From: Sipunculus nudus
Taxonomy: Eukaryota; Annelida; Sipuncula; Golfingiida; Sipunculidae
Reading direction: 5' to 3'
Assembly: GCA_026874595.1 (NCBI GenBank)
Contig: CM049306.1
Coordinates: forward strand, 48,300,019 to 48,364,018
DNA: 64,000 bases
In this document: positions 32,201 through 40,879 of the stretch, one piece after another
Layout: the number at the start of each line of letters is the position of its first letter
How positions within the stretch are numbered: position 1 is the first letter of the stretch
Made by a program: the position numbers and the translations under genes
Notes under the pieces: model-generated
Told to the model about the DNA's origin: nothing
What the model saw: only the letters and a program-made list of their open reading frames with translations
Databases searched by the model: none

Positions 32201-33812
32201 CCCAAACCAGGGTGAGCGTTCTGCAAGCTTAATGGGAAGGCTGAACCCAACAGCCATGTATCACTCACAAAAGAGTACCTCTTTTAGGAGGCTCCTCGGT
32301 GTTATGACCAAGTTATGAGGATGATTACACAGCAAGGACCTAAAGGTGTAGAAGACACCAGGCCTGGGTGACACCAGGATATAAAATAACATGACAGGAA
32401 GTGAGTGCTACTGCCCTGTGACGTAGTCCTAAACAGAAATGGAACTCTGTAGATGTAAATAATACTTAATTTAAGAATTAGATAAGTCAGCGTTAAAAAA
32501 TGCAGGCGGTTACCTTCACCAAAAAAATATTTAAAAAAAAATTCAAGATCAACTGAACAGGTTGAAAATCATTAAGCTTTTCCATTTATTCAAATAGTAT
32601 ATAAACTCACTAAGGTAAGATATCATTAAATGGAACTGAGTGGCACAAGTAGTGATCAAACTTGTGAGGCTGCCAGCAGGTGGCTGGAAGTTCATGCTGC
32701 TCAGGGAGCTGGTGTCTTGACTGTGCTGGCTGAGTGTAACACTAATGAGCCTGGGCTGGCTGGGCCAGTTGGATTGTACCCGCCAGACAGGCAGGATCTC
32801 TGAATCGGTAAGTGATAAATTGGTATGATTTTTGGGAGTACATCTTCTTAATAACTGTGATTAATTCCCTCTCTTATGTTTTTAGTGGTTATACATTGCC
32901 AACGTTTTTGCTCTCTGACTGAGGGCACTTAATGATCTGAAGTTATTAGATGTATTGAAGCTGTGAGTAACATACATTTTTTTCATATATTCTCTTATAC
33001 CAAGAAAGAAAGCATTATACACCATATCTTCATATGGTTATCTTTAAACTTTGCTTAAATATACATGCATATATGGCACGTGTTATAACTATATGCAAGC
33101 TAACCTCTAAATTTTTCTACACTGGCAGGACCTAGATTTTTTGCCTTTAGCAGAAAGATGAATGAATTAAAGAGGTGATAGATGAATCTATTTATCACAG
33201 GACCACCTGAAATGTCTATAGTACCCAGGGGCTTATAATAGAGAATTGTCTGGAAAGGGAGGGTTTTTTTGTGTATGAATGTGTTTGATCAAAACATTGA
33301 TAATAAAATATAATATTATACTCAAATATGAGAAAATCAGATAAATCATTTCAGCTAGCTTTATATGAAACTGTTCCTGGACTAAGTCAATAATGAATAT
33401 TGGGCTTGCAGATGCAAGTTTTTTTTTATTGCTGGATAAAGTTGGCGTTTTGTTTTACTTCAAGCTGCTTTAAATTAAGACTGAATTACTCTATGATTGT
33501 TAGGGTCCAGCCAAATGTTTAGCCAATACTTCAAAATGCCAAAGAATTCCACTTTTCTATGAGAGTCTATGTTGTAACAAAGAAGAATGAAAAGTAAATT
33601 TTGGAGTACTTTCACATATTTGACACTGAAGATATAAGAAATGTTTTAACCATGTTGTAAAAATTGCAATCTTAAAAATAAAACTGTCTTTCCACAGAAT
33701 TACCCTTAAAAAGATTAAGGTAAGTTCACTTATTTTCAAACACATGCTAGAACTTACTACAGCATCTTTGCTTGGTTGTGAAATAGTGTTGCAATATGTT
33801 ATGGACAAATGA
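11142..33812 (-). CDS. LRRK2: LRRK2-like leucine-rich-repeat ROCO kinase, partial (linker + LRR domain)
   Basis: Twelve minus-strand exons, nine firm and three tentative, give about 550 residues of a multi-exon gene. Known role of the family: a large cytoplasmic ROCO protein (ARM-ANK-LRR-ROC-COR-kinase-WD40) whose kinase phosphorylates Rab GTPases on membranes. Seen here: a polar pre-LRR linker, about 13 LRRs, and the segment that leads into ROC (ending EKLKK). Compared with remembered human LRRK2, the last LRR (IP-EIG-L--LTSLDVS-N), the preceding repeat (W---L-LSHN) and the -LWE/-L-LD-L-L-D segment align residue for residue. LRRK1 fits much less well. Splice sites are GT-AG and phases agree throughout. 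The ROC, COR, kinase and WD40 exons must lie at coordinates below 1, the ARM/ANK exons above 33.8 kb. A full-length retrotransposon lies in the intron after the last exon seen. The upstream limit is uncertain. Confidence 0.87.
11851..11961 (-). CDS. LRRK2: LRRK2 exon: last canonical LRR
   Basis: The exon has 111 bp (37 codons), phase 0/0. Acceptor TTACTTTCCAG and donor GAG|GTATGG. It encodes IPKEIGQLSSLTSLDVSHN...LPDELGRCTKLWE, the closest match to human LRRK2 in the window (human IPPEIGCLENLTSLDVSYN). Confidence 0.93.
12334..13649. mobile_element. Element with GTATCCCC ends, tandem core and 3' hairpin
   Basis: The left end GTATCCCCAGACAA (12,334) is the inverted copy of the right terminus. 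A near-palindrome GTATCCCCTGAC...GTCTGGGGATAC closes the right end (13,623-13,649). The core holds duplicated 'GACCTAGC.GTTGATAAGATGCAT' blocks at 12,464, 12,740 and 12,884, a poly(C) run at 12,352 and GGTGGCGCCACC at 13,318. No ORF. It sits in the LRRK2 intron between exons 11,961 and 14,063. Confidence 0.65.
14063..14137 (-). CDS. LRRK2: LRRK2 exon: LRR with Ser1292-like position
   Basis: The exon has 75 bp (25 codons), phase 0/0. Acceptor ATTTGTAG and donor CAG|GTATAA. It encodes LDLGHHAKDWSTLVRLSISHNNLSQ; the human counterpart reads ...W-RVEKLHLSHNKL. The serine of ISHN (14,081-14,083) aligns with the autophosphorylated Ser1292 of human LRRK2. Confidence 0.9.
14852..15087 (-). CDS. LRRK2: LRRK2 exon: three LRRs
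   Basis: The exon has 236 bp. It begins with the last two bases of a codon (phase 1 junction) and ends in phase 0. Acceptor TTTTGTAG and donor AAG|GTAAGG. It encodes LRRs with LSNLRLSYNQL, IRLVDLAHNNLAGLP and LKQLVISHNMLTK. The HLWESRSLKQL stretch corresponds to human AHWKSLNLREL. Codon use is GC-richer than the surrounding intron. Confidence 0.92.
15240..15739. repeat. Tandem array derived from a LRRK2 exon end plus its 5' splice site
   Basis: About eight diverged units of roughly 55-65 bp run directly up to the real splice donor (plus-strand ACTTAC at 15,734-15,739). On the minus strand each unit resembles the last 20-25 bases of the exon, its CTAG end and the donor (exon ...GAACTAG|GTAAGTAG; unit ...GAACTAG|GTAAGTAG at 15,319). 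Five units keep a GTAAGT or GTGAGT (complements at 15,261, 15,319, 15,380, 15,434, 15,671). Three have lost the GT (near 15,493, 15,554, 15,612). No coding role; the intron is entered through an in-frame TAG. Confidence 0.8.
15740..15891 (-). CDS. LRRK2: LRRK2 exon: two LRRs
   Basis: The exon has 152 bp. It starts with the third base of a split His codon and ends with the first base of a split codon (CTA G|GTAAGT). Acceptor TGCTGTTTCAG. It encodes NKLQQLPDSPLNLPALVSL then NHNYLSEIPEQFLLQCKKL, matching the human SPLRLKELKILNLSKNHI region. Its 3' end has been copied many times into the downstream intron. Confidence 0.92.
16090..16960. other. LRRK2 intron: GC/CpG-richer block, no gene seen
   Basis: This intronic block stands out from the AT-rich surroundings by frequent CpG and by GATTGG (inverted CCAAT) motifs near 16,738 and 16,794. 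ORFs on both strands are short and match nothing I know. It could be a regulatory island or the remnant of an old insertion. Confidence 0.3.
17779..18118. mobile_element. PIF/Harbinger-like MITE, about 340 bp
   Basis: Long terminal inverted repeats start GGCCAAAA and continue through AAAGGTATGGTTCTCAGGCAC to the complementary copy at the right end. The element is flanked by TAA on both sides (17,776-17,778 and 18,119-18,121), the 3-bp TWA duplication typical of PIF/Harbinger. No coding capacity. It lies in a LRRK2 intron; a second, one-ended copy is at 22,301. Confidence 0.75.
18185..18312 (-). CDS. LRRK2: LRRK2 exon: LRR
   Basis: The exon has 128 bp; it starts in phase 0 and ends with two bases of a codon (CA|GTAAGC). 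Acceptor TATTCTACAG. It encodes LVKVLPDQRCDSLVDLNLAAN then FYKAAPNLTSLDMS. Human VVLDPTVKCPTLKQFNLSYN aligns, including the Cys before the repeat. Confidence 0.92.
18843..18953 (-). CDS. LRRK2: LRRK2 exon: LRR
   Basis: The exon has 111 bp (37 codons), phase 0/0. It encodes LPKIRDLNLSSNRLMRFPS then CQHLHRLDLSFNQ. Acceptor TTTTTTCTTAG. The donor CAG|GTCTGT is weak (C at +3), and a roughly 20-bp direct duplication of the donor-flanking sequence follows it in the intron (18,801-18,842). Confidence 0.88.
19643..19869 (-). CDS. LRRK2: LRRK2 exon: basic pre-LRR linker and first LRRs
   Basis: The exon has 227 bp. It starts with two bases of a split Asp codon and ends in phase 0 (CAG|GTAAAA). It encodes a basic Ser-rich stretch DDKKRSRFRRSASCVDLP, then IRQFDLSNNQISNFLQLV and IVEMDCSHNQIESIPDVLF. 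Human LRRK2 has the same order: Ser-rich 14-3-3-binding linker, then SLDLSANEL... and LELHQNALTSFP. RRSAS is a basophilic-kinase-type motif. Confidence 0.88.
20357..20784 (-). mobile_element. tRNA-derived SINE, full length
   Basis: On the minus strand it starts with a tRNA-like head (GTGGCTCAGGGGTAGAGC as A box, GTGGGTTTGAATCTC as B box), followed by a body of about 350 bp and an A-rich tail near 20,357. Approximate target duplications (ATTCTAGAATTTTT and ATTTTAGAATTTTT) flank it. A second copy of the same family on the plus strand at 32,104-32,538 matches throughout. Confidence 0.85.
20925..21165 (+). mobile_element. Helentron/pearl-like element, 3' part
   Basis: A core segment (GAAGTGTAACAATAGGATTTTAA...) is followed by a degenerate (ACGG/ACAG)n microsatellite and a terminal hairpin ending CAGCTTAGCTAAAAAG. 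The same order recurs at 41,926-42,215. No 5' end was recognised, so this is a truncated copy in a LRRK2 intron. Confidence 0.6.
22159..22269 (-). CDS. LRRK2: LRRK2 exon: acidic pre-LRR linker
   Basis: The exon has 111 bp; it starts with two bases of a split Gly codon and ends with one base (GTT G|GTGAGT). It encodes FVTYSGMPTILDEESLTDP... ending SVSVSPDDEV. There is no domain signature. The call rests on the continuous frame with the LRR exons, good splice sites (acceptor GTTTGTCAG) and protein-like composition. A Harbinger-type MITE begins 31 bp upstream of the acceptor. Confidence 0.75.
22301..22470 (+). mobile_element. One-ended copy of the PIF/Harbinger-like MITE
   Basis: It begins TTAA|GGCCAAAA...AAAGGTATGGTTTTCAGGCAC and stays similar to 17,779-17,960, including GTATGTTTCGATAAAAATGTCA. 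The opposite terminal repeat was not found, so it is truncated or too diverged. Confidence 0.55.
22694..22938. repeat. Interspersed repeat, copy 1
   Basis: About 240 bp beginning GGGTTTGGGTGTGGTCC and ending near CACATGTC, matched in the same orientation by 27,481-27,690. No terminal repeats or ORF; family unknown. Confidence 0.6.
23058..23178 (-). CDS. LRRK2: LRRK2 exon: pre-LRR linker
   Basis: The exon has 121 bp; it starts in phase 0 and ends with one base (TCA G|GTTTTT). It encodes DIVCNTDTSTTDGSG...PWNTSGTEAS, a polar low-complexity linker. Of the three frames only this one continues through the next exon. Acceptor ATTTGTAG; the donor is plain. Confidence 0.68.
23297..23430. mobile_element. 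Short TIR element (mariner-type MITE)
   Basis: The ends CAGTGGAAGCTG and (complement) CAGTGAAACCAC are flanked by TA on both sides, the Tc1/mariner target duplication. The interior has 'gaccacctgtctt' motifs shared with the larger element at 62,884. Confidence 0.6.
24344..24614. repeat. Minisatellite, three units of about 90-100 bp
   Basis: Units start near 24,346, 24,435 and 24,538 with GACAT(C/A)TGACCC..TGTGATTATG and end ACAATTACA.A.TCCAGG. A 93-codon minus-strand ORF across it only reflects the repeat and is not a gene. Confidence 0.8.
25566..25603 (-). CDS. LRRK2: Candidate LRRK2 micro-exon
   Basis: The exon has 38 bp, with acceptor CTGCCAG|CG after a pyrimidine-rich run and donor GAG|GTAAGC. 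It encodes YIVNGNIWERVE. It begins with two bases of a codon and ends in phase 0, which fits both the exon downstream (23,178, phase 0) and the candidate upstream exon (ends with one base). No homology is recognised. Confidence 0.5.
26330..26645. repeat. Minisatellite, about 60-bp unit, 5-6 diverged copies
   Basis: The motif GGAACTCTCAGAATCTTTGAGTTATATT recurs with substitutions. Each unit holds the small inverted pair CTCAGAATC/TTTGAG. Confidence 0.75.
27481..27690. repeat. Interspersed repeat, copy 2
   Basis: This is the same family as 22,694-22,938: it starts GGATTTGGGTGTGGTCC and shares AACCCTGACA..T.TAT and GGACTGCCA.TTTG segments. Family unknown. Confidence 0.55.
32104..32538 (+). mobile_element. 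tRNA-derived SINE, full length
   Basis: The head has TGGCTCTGGGGTAGAGC (A box) and GTGAGTTCAAATCTC (B box). The body matches 20,357-20,784, including GACACCAGGCCTGGGTGACACC, and the tail is A-rich. It is flanked by AAATTCAAGA direct repeats (32,094-32,103 and 32,539-32,548), evidence of retroposition. It lies just below a candidate LRRK2 exon. Confidence 0.87.
32611..32799 (-). CDS. LRRK2: Candidate LRRK2 exon
   Basis: The exon has 189 bp, with acceptor GATTCAG|AG and donor CTT A|GTGAGT. It is open on the minus strand in one frame and closed on the plus strand. It encodes ILPVWRVQSNWPSQPRL...LSSMNFQPP...HLMISYL. Its phase (ends with one base) fits the 38-bp exon downstream. GC content is raised over flanks. 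I recognise no domain; it may belong to the region before the LRRs. Confidence 0.45.
33758..33812 (-). CDS. LRRK2: Candidate LRRK2 exon, weak
   Basis: The exon has 55 bp, with acceptor AAATTTTAG|TC and donor TGTA|GTAAGT. In the frame compatible with the exon at 32,799 it encodes SFVHNILQHYFTTKQRCC. Only splice signals and phase support it. Confidence 0.28.
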
Positions 33813-36486
33813 CTAAAATTTAAAACAAGAATTGTACAGATTCATTGATAAAAGTTTATGGCAATAACATACAATATCTTAGTAGTTTAGGGACCCTGGG
33901 TGTGTAGGTATACACTTATGTTCAACAAGTTGAAAAGCTGTGCCATTCAGTATCATGTTAAACAATTTCTAAAGTTTTAAACAAGTGTTGTTTTATTTTA
34001 CTTCTAATATTAAGTATTAAAAGTAACTGTGAGCTGACCTTGTTGTCAGGAAGTATTAATAACAAACTGTGTGCTGACCTTGCTGTCAGGAGGATTAATA
34101 GGGGTGAGCTATTAATGGCCAATAGCCTATTCATGCATATTCATGGAAAACCACACATTTAAACTAGATTTGCATAAATCAATGCTGGTTTGACTGTGAG
34201 AAGGTGGACTTGTAGCTTGAGTAACACATGCTAAAATAATTGCTTCAGCTATATCTTCAGAAGATCTATGTTAGCTGGGCTGCCATCAGGAGGGCTGGTT
34301 TGTTAGTATTCCAAGATTTAAAAAGCTACAAAATGCAATATCATGGAGATCCCACACTCAATTTTAGACCAGATCAGCATAAATCAATGCTGGTGTTACT
34401 GATACAGGAAGCACTGGTGATATGCCAATGCTGCTTAAGTTAAAATGATACATAATTCAAATAGCTTCCCAATACGATATTTTTTACTGACCATCTATTC
34501 CATAAGTTAAAATGCTCTGAGATGCACTATTACAGACACCAACATAAATTTAATAAATTCCAAAAAGATCTTAATAAATCAATGCAGCCTTCACTGTAGA
34601 ACTATAATGGAAGACTTGTGGTATGCTTATGTTATACATTAAACATAAAATAACTGTTTCAAGCACTCTGAGAGACTGTCCACCTAAATTTAAAAAAATC
34701 GCTACAACTTTTCTTGCATTTAAAGAAATTAAATCACCTGATTTTCTTATGAGTTTCCTCTAATAAATTTTCCAAATTCCAGGATAATTATTTCAACTCA
34801 TTTCTGGGATTACCTCACAAAAATATATAATAAATGGCAAACAAACAGTGGATTCACATGTGATAAATTAAAATTGTAACAGACTGATAACTTTCTCTTT
34901 GAACCAATCATTTCCCTGGCCTTTTATTTCTTAATTTGAGGCATTTCCCTTGGATTTCAAGACTTTTCCCTGACTGGAAGGTAACAAACTCATTTTCCAG
35001 GTTTTCCAGGATGCCTTAAAGATAGATCTATGATGGCTGGCCTGTTGAAGGGAGTAGTGCTGGTATGGGATCTCTGCCAGCACCTCTCACCAGCTTGTTA
35101 ATGCTGTCTTAATGACACTGATCTGTAATTATATATAAATGCTGCACCAGCCAATAGCTGGCCTTGTCACTCATTCTGCTTCACACAGCAGGTAAAAACA
35201 GCACAGGTCTGTTTACATTTTGTCATTTATATTACTAAAGCTTCAGTTAATACTTTGATTAATCACCTGGGAGTTTGTTTATGAAACTTACATATGTAAA
35301 GAAATGTTTTCCTGCTTGGCACCTATGCTCATGTATCTATATTTACCTCTCCTGATGGGACTATGTTGTTTGTTTTTTACAAGGTTAAGGGTTTGGAATA
35401 TAAAATAAAAACATTTTTTAAAGTTAAGTATATGGCTGATTGTATGAATATTTGATGTAAATGATAAGCATATCAATGGCTGCAGTATAGATCTCTCCTC
35501 ACACACATGAACATACAACTTTGAAAACAAAATAGTTGTTTTGATCCTTAACACTGACAATTAATATATCTATATCTTCTGGTTTACAAATCAAGGGAAC
35601 AGAATTAATCAAGAATTTGAGACTGTTACACAAATAAAACATTGTATCCCCTTGAAAATTATACAGTCTGGCCTGGTACTGTTTGAATGAGGGACCATCT
35701 AGTTCCATCTTTTTTTGCTTGCAGCATGTTGGTGTTTCCTGCAGTAAATTCCATCAATAGGTCTCCACTTTATAGTAATAATTATTTATAACATTCAGGT
35801 TTCTGTCTAATTTGTAAAAACAGAATAATAGTACCAACACTGGAATGAATGATTAATTCTTTAAGTTCAAATCTTGTTTTTAATTTTCGTGTTGCTTCTT
35901 CATGAAGTGAATCTGTCAGATGGCTAGCTAGATCAAGTTTTTAAAGTCACCAACTGAGGGCATCATTCTTATTGTTTAAGTGAACTTTTCAAAAATATTT
36001 ATGGAACCAACATCCAATCAGCATCAGTCATCCGTGACTGTTTTGAACGTGTGATGGATTTCCTTAATGCTGTCCCTCAGTCAGCTTGTCATCAGTTTGT
36101 TTTCTGTATTATTAACAATTTATTTTACTCAGACTTCTTCTATACAAGGTCTGTTATTGGTTTACTTCTGATTCATTCAATGCTGTTGCAAGGCCAAACC
36201 AATAAAATAAATTGTTCTATAGACAAACTTTGGAACCATAAAATAGTGGGCACTTTTTTGGTTTGGTATAAAATTTACCAAATAAGACACAATACTTGAA
36301 ATTTTGTCAATCTGCAGGAAAGATACCAAAATGTGCAAAATTTCTTGAAATTGTATATATGAGTAACTCAAAGTGTAATGAATGACATTTTTTGTAATAT
36401 AATATCTATGAAGAGATTGAGTCTGGAGCAGCAGTTAGCAATATTAATACTGAGGACAATGCTGTTCACAACAAAAGTGTTTATAT
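33813..36486. other. Non-coding stretch with diverged tandem repeat
   Basis: 34,040-34,660 holds three diverged units around CATAAATCAATGCTGGT.T and 'gctgacctt..tgtcagga'. The rest is AT-rich unique sequence. A minus-strand ORF at 35,499-35,708 has protein-like stretches but no acceptor site or homology. Confidence 0.45.
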
Positions 36487-36492
36487 GTAAGT

Positions 36493-37600
36493 AGGGACCC
36501 ATGGGTCTCGACGCTCAGCTGAATTGGTCTATAAGAATTTTTTTTTAATTTTTTGGAATGACAGTCCTGTGACCTTAACTAATGACCTTGTGACCAAAAA
36601 ATCTTAGAACTTATTATCCTTGACCTTGCAGCATTTAGATTATTGTAACAATCTTTTAAAAAGTGACCCTGACCTCTGACCAGGTATAACCTCAAAAAGT
36701 ACAGATTTCCTCACTTTGGGCAAGTAAGCCATGTGTGAAAGATGGATGTTTGGAATGAATCCTTTGATTTACAGTGCATCCACAATCTTTTTAAAGATAT
36801 GGCTCCTGTGACCTTCAACTTTGATCTCTGGGCCCTGAAAATCAAAAGGAATTTACTTTATTGGTGGGTCATTAATAAATCAAGTTTGAAGCCAATCTGT
36901 CTACCCAAAGCAGAAATATCATCCATAAACTAATTTGTGAATGGATGGGCCCTGTGACCTTGACCTTTAACCCTATGACCCCAAAATCGAATAGAATCTT
37001 CCCCTACTGGCAGGTTAGCAATATCTTGAAGATGGAAGGTTTGTGTGTGATGAAAAGTTCAGCTTGAAATGCATACACATTCTTTTTAAAGAAATGGGTC
37101 CTGTGACCTTGACCTTGACCATTGGACCCAAAAATTGACACAGTTCTTACTTTAGTAGTGAGCCATATATAAGTAAAGTTTGAGACCAGTATGTCAAACT
37201 AAACTGGAGTTATCATCTAGACTAATTTGTGAACAGATGGCCCCTGTGACCTTGACCTTTGACCCCAAATTCATTTATGCTCTCCCCATACTGGGAAGTC
37301 AGCTTATAGCCCAAGATTGAAAGTTTTGGATGAAAAGCTTGGCTTAAAATGCAGCCATAAACTTTTTAAATTATTGAGTCCTGTGACCTTGACCTTTGAC
37401 CTCATGACCCAAAAATCATACAGGTTCTTGCTTTAGTGGTGGGCCACATGTAAGTCAAGTTTGAAATCCATGTGTCAATCCAACCTGGAGTTATCATCTG
37501 AAACAAATTTGTGTGGATGGACAGATGGACAGACAGACAAACAGACAGACAGGGTGATTACTACAGGGCATCCACTTGTGATCAATAAACACACCAGGTT
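36493..37600 (+). mobile_element. Helentron/pearl-like element with 145-bp core repeats
   Basis: The 5' end AGGGACCCATGGGTCTCGAC with GCTCAGCTGA is followed by about six units of 134-148 bp, each carrying CCTGTGACCTTGACCTTTGACC (near 36,569, 36,806, 36,951, 37,099, 37,247, 37,381). An ACAG/ATGG microsatellite (37,515-37,552) and a short 3' tail follow. This order matches the bivalve pearl/HINE design. Non-autonomous: no Rep/helicase ORF. Confidence 0.65.
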
Positions 37601-37665
37601 TTGGGACACTAGATTTAATCACAGCTGAGAAACTGACATGATTGTTGTCATTTTATAGTAAAACA

Positions 37666-38230
37666 AGGGACCTATGGGTCACGGCGCTCAGCTGATCATG
37701 ATTGAACTATTAATGTATCACCATTGTGATACTATATTTAGTCGACAAACCTTATGAATATCATGGACCTATTAGGCTATTATAAAGGAATATAATGTCA
37801 TATGTGAGTAAATCATGTATGAAATTACCTGACTGATGGATTAATATGGAGTAAATATAGTGGTTTATTTTTTATATATTTGGGAGCTGTTGAAAATAGC
37901 AATATATTTGAGCAAATATGAATGCAATGACAGAACACTAAGCAGTGGTAGAATGATGATAAGGCTATTTGTTGAAGGATCATTAGTGTATGAAAGTCCG
38001 CAAGATTTCAATTTGACATATATAATGTTATTATTAACTATGCTGAAGAGTGGCTTTATGAATTGTGACTGTATGACATGATATCTCTTAGGTCTTGACA
38101 AGGTACATTATATTGATGCCCACCACGTCTACATATTACACAATACTGACATAATTTCTGGCACGTACATAGGTAACAAACAGTTATACAATATATAAAA
38201 ATATGAATATATCAATATATAACTTGTTCT
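37666..38230 (+). mobile_element. Second Helentron/pearl-like 5' end, truncated
   Basis: AGGGACCTATGGGTCACGG with GCTCAGCTGA repeats the 5' end seen at 36,493. The block at 38,140-38,175 (ACTGACATAATTTCTGGCACGTACATAGG) is shared with 41,160-41,190 and 41,845-41,880. The 3' end was not found. Confidence 0.5.
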
Positions 38231-38499
38231 CATTTACTGAGGCTGACATTGGGATGGGGTTCGGAGAAGGAAACAGTGTGGGCAGCAAGGAGGGTTGGAT
38301 GTAGAGAGAAAAGGAGATAGAGTGAGAGGGACGGAGCATTCAACAGTACTTAAACACCTGGACGGTTAAAATCTAAAATATTATGAAATGTAAATAAAGT
38401 CTGAGAGAAAGAGGTAATCTAGGCTATGGTTGGTTGATATGATTGAAGAAATTGTTGCAAATAATATTTAAAGATCTGACCTTGTGTTTTCATTGGATA

Positions 38500-40690
38500 C
38501 CTTTTTGACAGGCTGTTGACAGTTCAACATTTTACACATTTGTCTAATGAGATCCAATTTTTTTAATTTAAACTTTAATTAAACTTTTTTTTCAATTTTA
38601 TGATATGTATACAGTTGCTATAAAATCCCCACTCCACAGGCGGAAGGACTTGATGGAGGGGGGGGGGGTTATGATGGGAGTTACAACGCCTCTGTCTCTC
38701 TGTATATATTTTCTTCAAATTATTAAATTTTATGCTATAGCAATAGCACTATTGTTGACAGTGCGAAGGAGCAAGGACTTAGTGGGGTGGGGGAAGGGGA
38801 TGGTGGGAGTTACAATACCCTTGCATATACGTACAGGATATGAAATTTAATTAATCAGAGCTTACAGGAAAAAAAAGTTTATTTATAATTATTAAATATT
38901 TAAAACAGGCAAGAAAGCTAGAGAAAAAAAAGCAAATAATTTTAATTCCCATTCTTCTGAGCCAGGAAATTATGAACAATTTTTACATAAATTCCTTTTT
39001 TCATAACATCATTTTTTTCCAGGTTTGAAAATGTAACTATACATTTAGAGTATAACATATATATGTGAATATTTCAGTTGATTCACATTTCTTAATTGCA
39101 TCAACATATATATCTAATAAATTAGGTTTATAGTACCTGTCAACAGAATGGGGTGGAGGGAGGAAGGGAGGCATAGGGGTGAGAGAGAGAGAAAGAGAGA
39201 GAGAGAAAAAGAGAGCTAGAAAGAGAGAAAGGGAAAGAGAGAGAGGAGAAAGGCTCTCTGGTAATTACTGCCTGACCCAGCCTGACCCAGACACTCACAG
39301 AAGCAGTAGGCAAGGAGTGAAGGTGTTATGTAACAGCCTGGGACACTGTTAACCAATGACTTGATGTAAACATTCAAGACATGGTGCTATAAATATGGGT
39401 CACTGTGCTCAGCTGAAGTTGACCTTGAAAGTAAAAATCTAAAATAATAATGGAGATCAAGTCTAAGAGGAAAAGGTTGGTTGACATGATTGGTTTGTAT
39501 TAATGAGTGAGAAATTGTTGCAAATAATATTTTGTGACAAAACCATGCATTCTCTAATGTCAAAATTGAAGCATGTGAGCAGTTTGTGAACATAAGATGT
39601 ATATTATTACCATGATCATTGGCTGGCTTTTTGATAATTTGTTGACAGTTCAATAGTTTACACATTTGCTCAATTTGATCTATTTTACATAATATATATT
39701 ATTAAATATATGTATTTTTATTTTATAAAATGTATACAGTTGAAATATAACTGATGTCTCCAGTCCCCAGATGCAAGGACCTGGTGGTGGTGGTTGGGGG
39801 GGGGGGGCTGGAATGATGGGAGTTACAACATCTCTGTATTAACATAGTGTATATACATATAGGATTTCCACTTAATTCAACAATTCTTACATGATTAAAT
39901 AGTTCATTCACAATTACATAATATTTAAAAAAGGACAGACAGACTGTTAGACAAACAAAGCTGATAATATATTTTAATATTTTAAAGTTTTTCATCTGCA
40001 ATATTACACATCTGAATACATAAATTGCTTTCAAATTTCAGACTTTAATGGCTTAAATCCATACACATACAGCATATAAAAGTTATTTCAACAGTGCTTA
40101 AAGTAAAAATTTCATAATTAGTATATATATTTAATGATAATTGAGAGATGATGGACAGACAAGAGCTGATCACTTCATGTTCCATTCTCCTGGAGCAAGA
40201 ATATGTTTCAATATTAGATCTTAATGTTTTCTAATCCAATTATCTTTCAAATTGAAAAAATTGTACACATTTGCAATAATAACTAATGTCCCAGTGCACA
40301 GGTGACGGTGAGGTGCTAAGGATCAATGACAGCCGGGGGGGGGGGGGGGGGGGGGGAAGAGATGGGATTAACAACACTTTTGCATAAACATTCAGGGCAA
40401 ACAAAGCCTGATCTCCAATTCTGCTGAGGCTCGAAAATAATGAACACATGTTTGTATTAGATCCTCATTTTTTTATTTTAAGTTTAATTTGTATACATTT
40501 CCAATATAACATATATTTCTGAATATAAACGTTGATTCATAATTCTAAATTGCATCATCATAAATCTCAATCTTGTCATGTAACACCACATCATGCATAC
40601 AAATGTATATTTATATATTCATGGGGGGGGGGGGGAGGGGGTGTGATATGAGAACAATTGTACACCTGTCACAGCAGGGGATCTCCCCCA
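38500..40690. repeat. Diverged repeat cluster with poly(G) tracts
   Basis: Related segments at about 38,600-38,690, 38,755-38,840, 39,728-39,850, 40,258-40,395 and 40,590-40,680 carry GTATACAGTTG.AATA, a G-rich run and GATGGGAGTTACAAC. Pure G runs lie at 38,658, 39,796, 40,335 (about 22 nt) and 40,623. A further pearl-like 5' end (ATGGGTCACTGTGCTCAGCTGA) is at 39,393. Family unknown. Confidence 0.55.
39177..39252. repeat. (GA)n-rich microsatellite
   Basis: Imperfect GAGA/GAAA purine run of about 75 bp. Confidence 0.85.
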
Positions 40691-40879
40691 GTGACTGAAA
40701 CAAATCAGGAACCCTGGCATAGCTGACTTCCAGTGACCTGGAGTGGCCTACCTGCATCTGGAACAAAGCAAGTGACTACAATAGAGCCTCAAGATAAAAT
40801 TTAATAACTAGCCTAATTTTCAACCTTTTAGTTTCAAATTTCAGATTTAAACACATTAAATACTTATGTTTACATTCTG

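Noticed and set aside
32630-32808. A plus-strand exon ending at a GTAAGT (32,808)
   Set aside because: All plus-strand frames are closed by stops before the donor, whereas one minus-strand frame is open throughout.
35499-35708. A minus-strand exon upstream of LRRK2
   Set aside because: The translation looks protein-like in part, but there is no polypyrimidine-AG acceptor and no recognisable domain.
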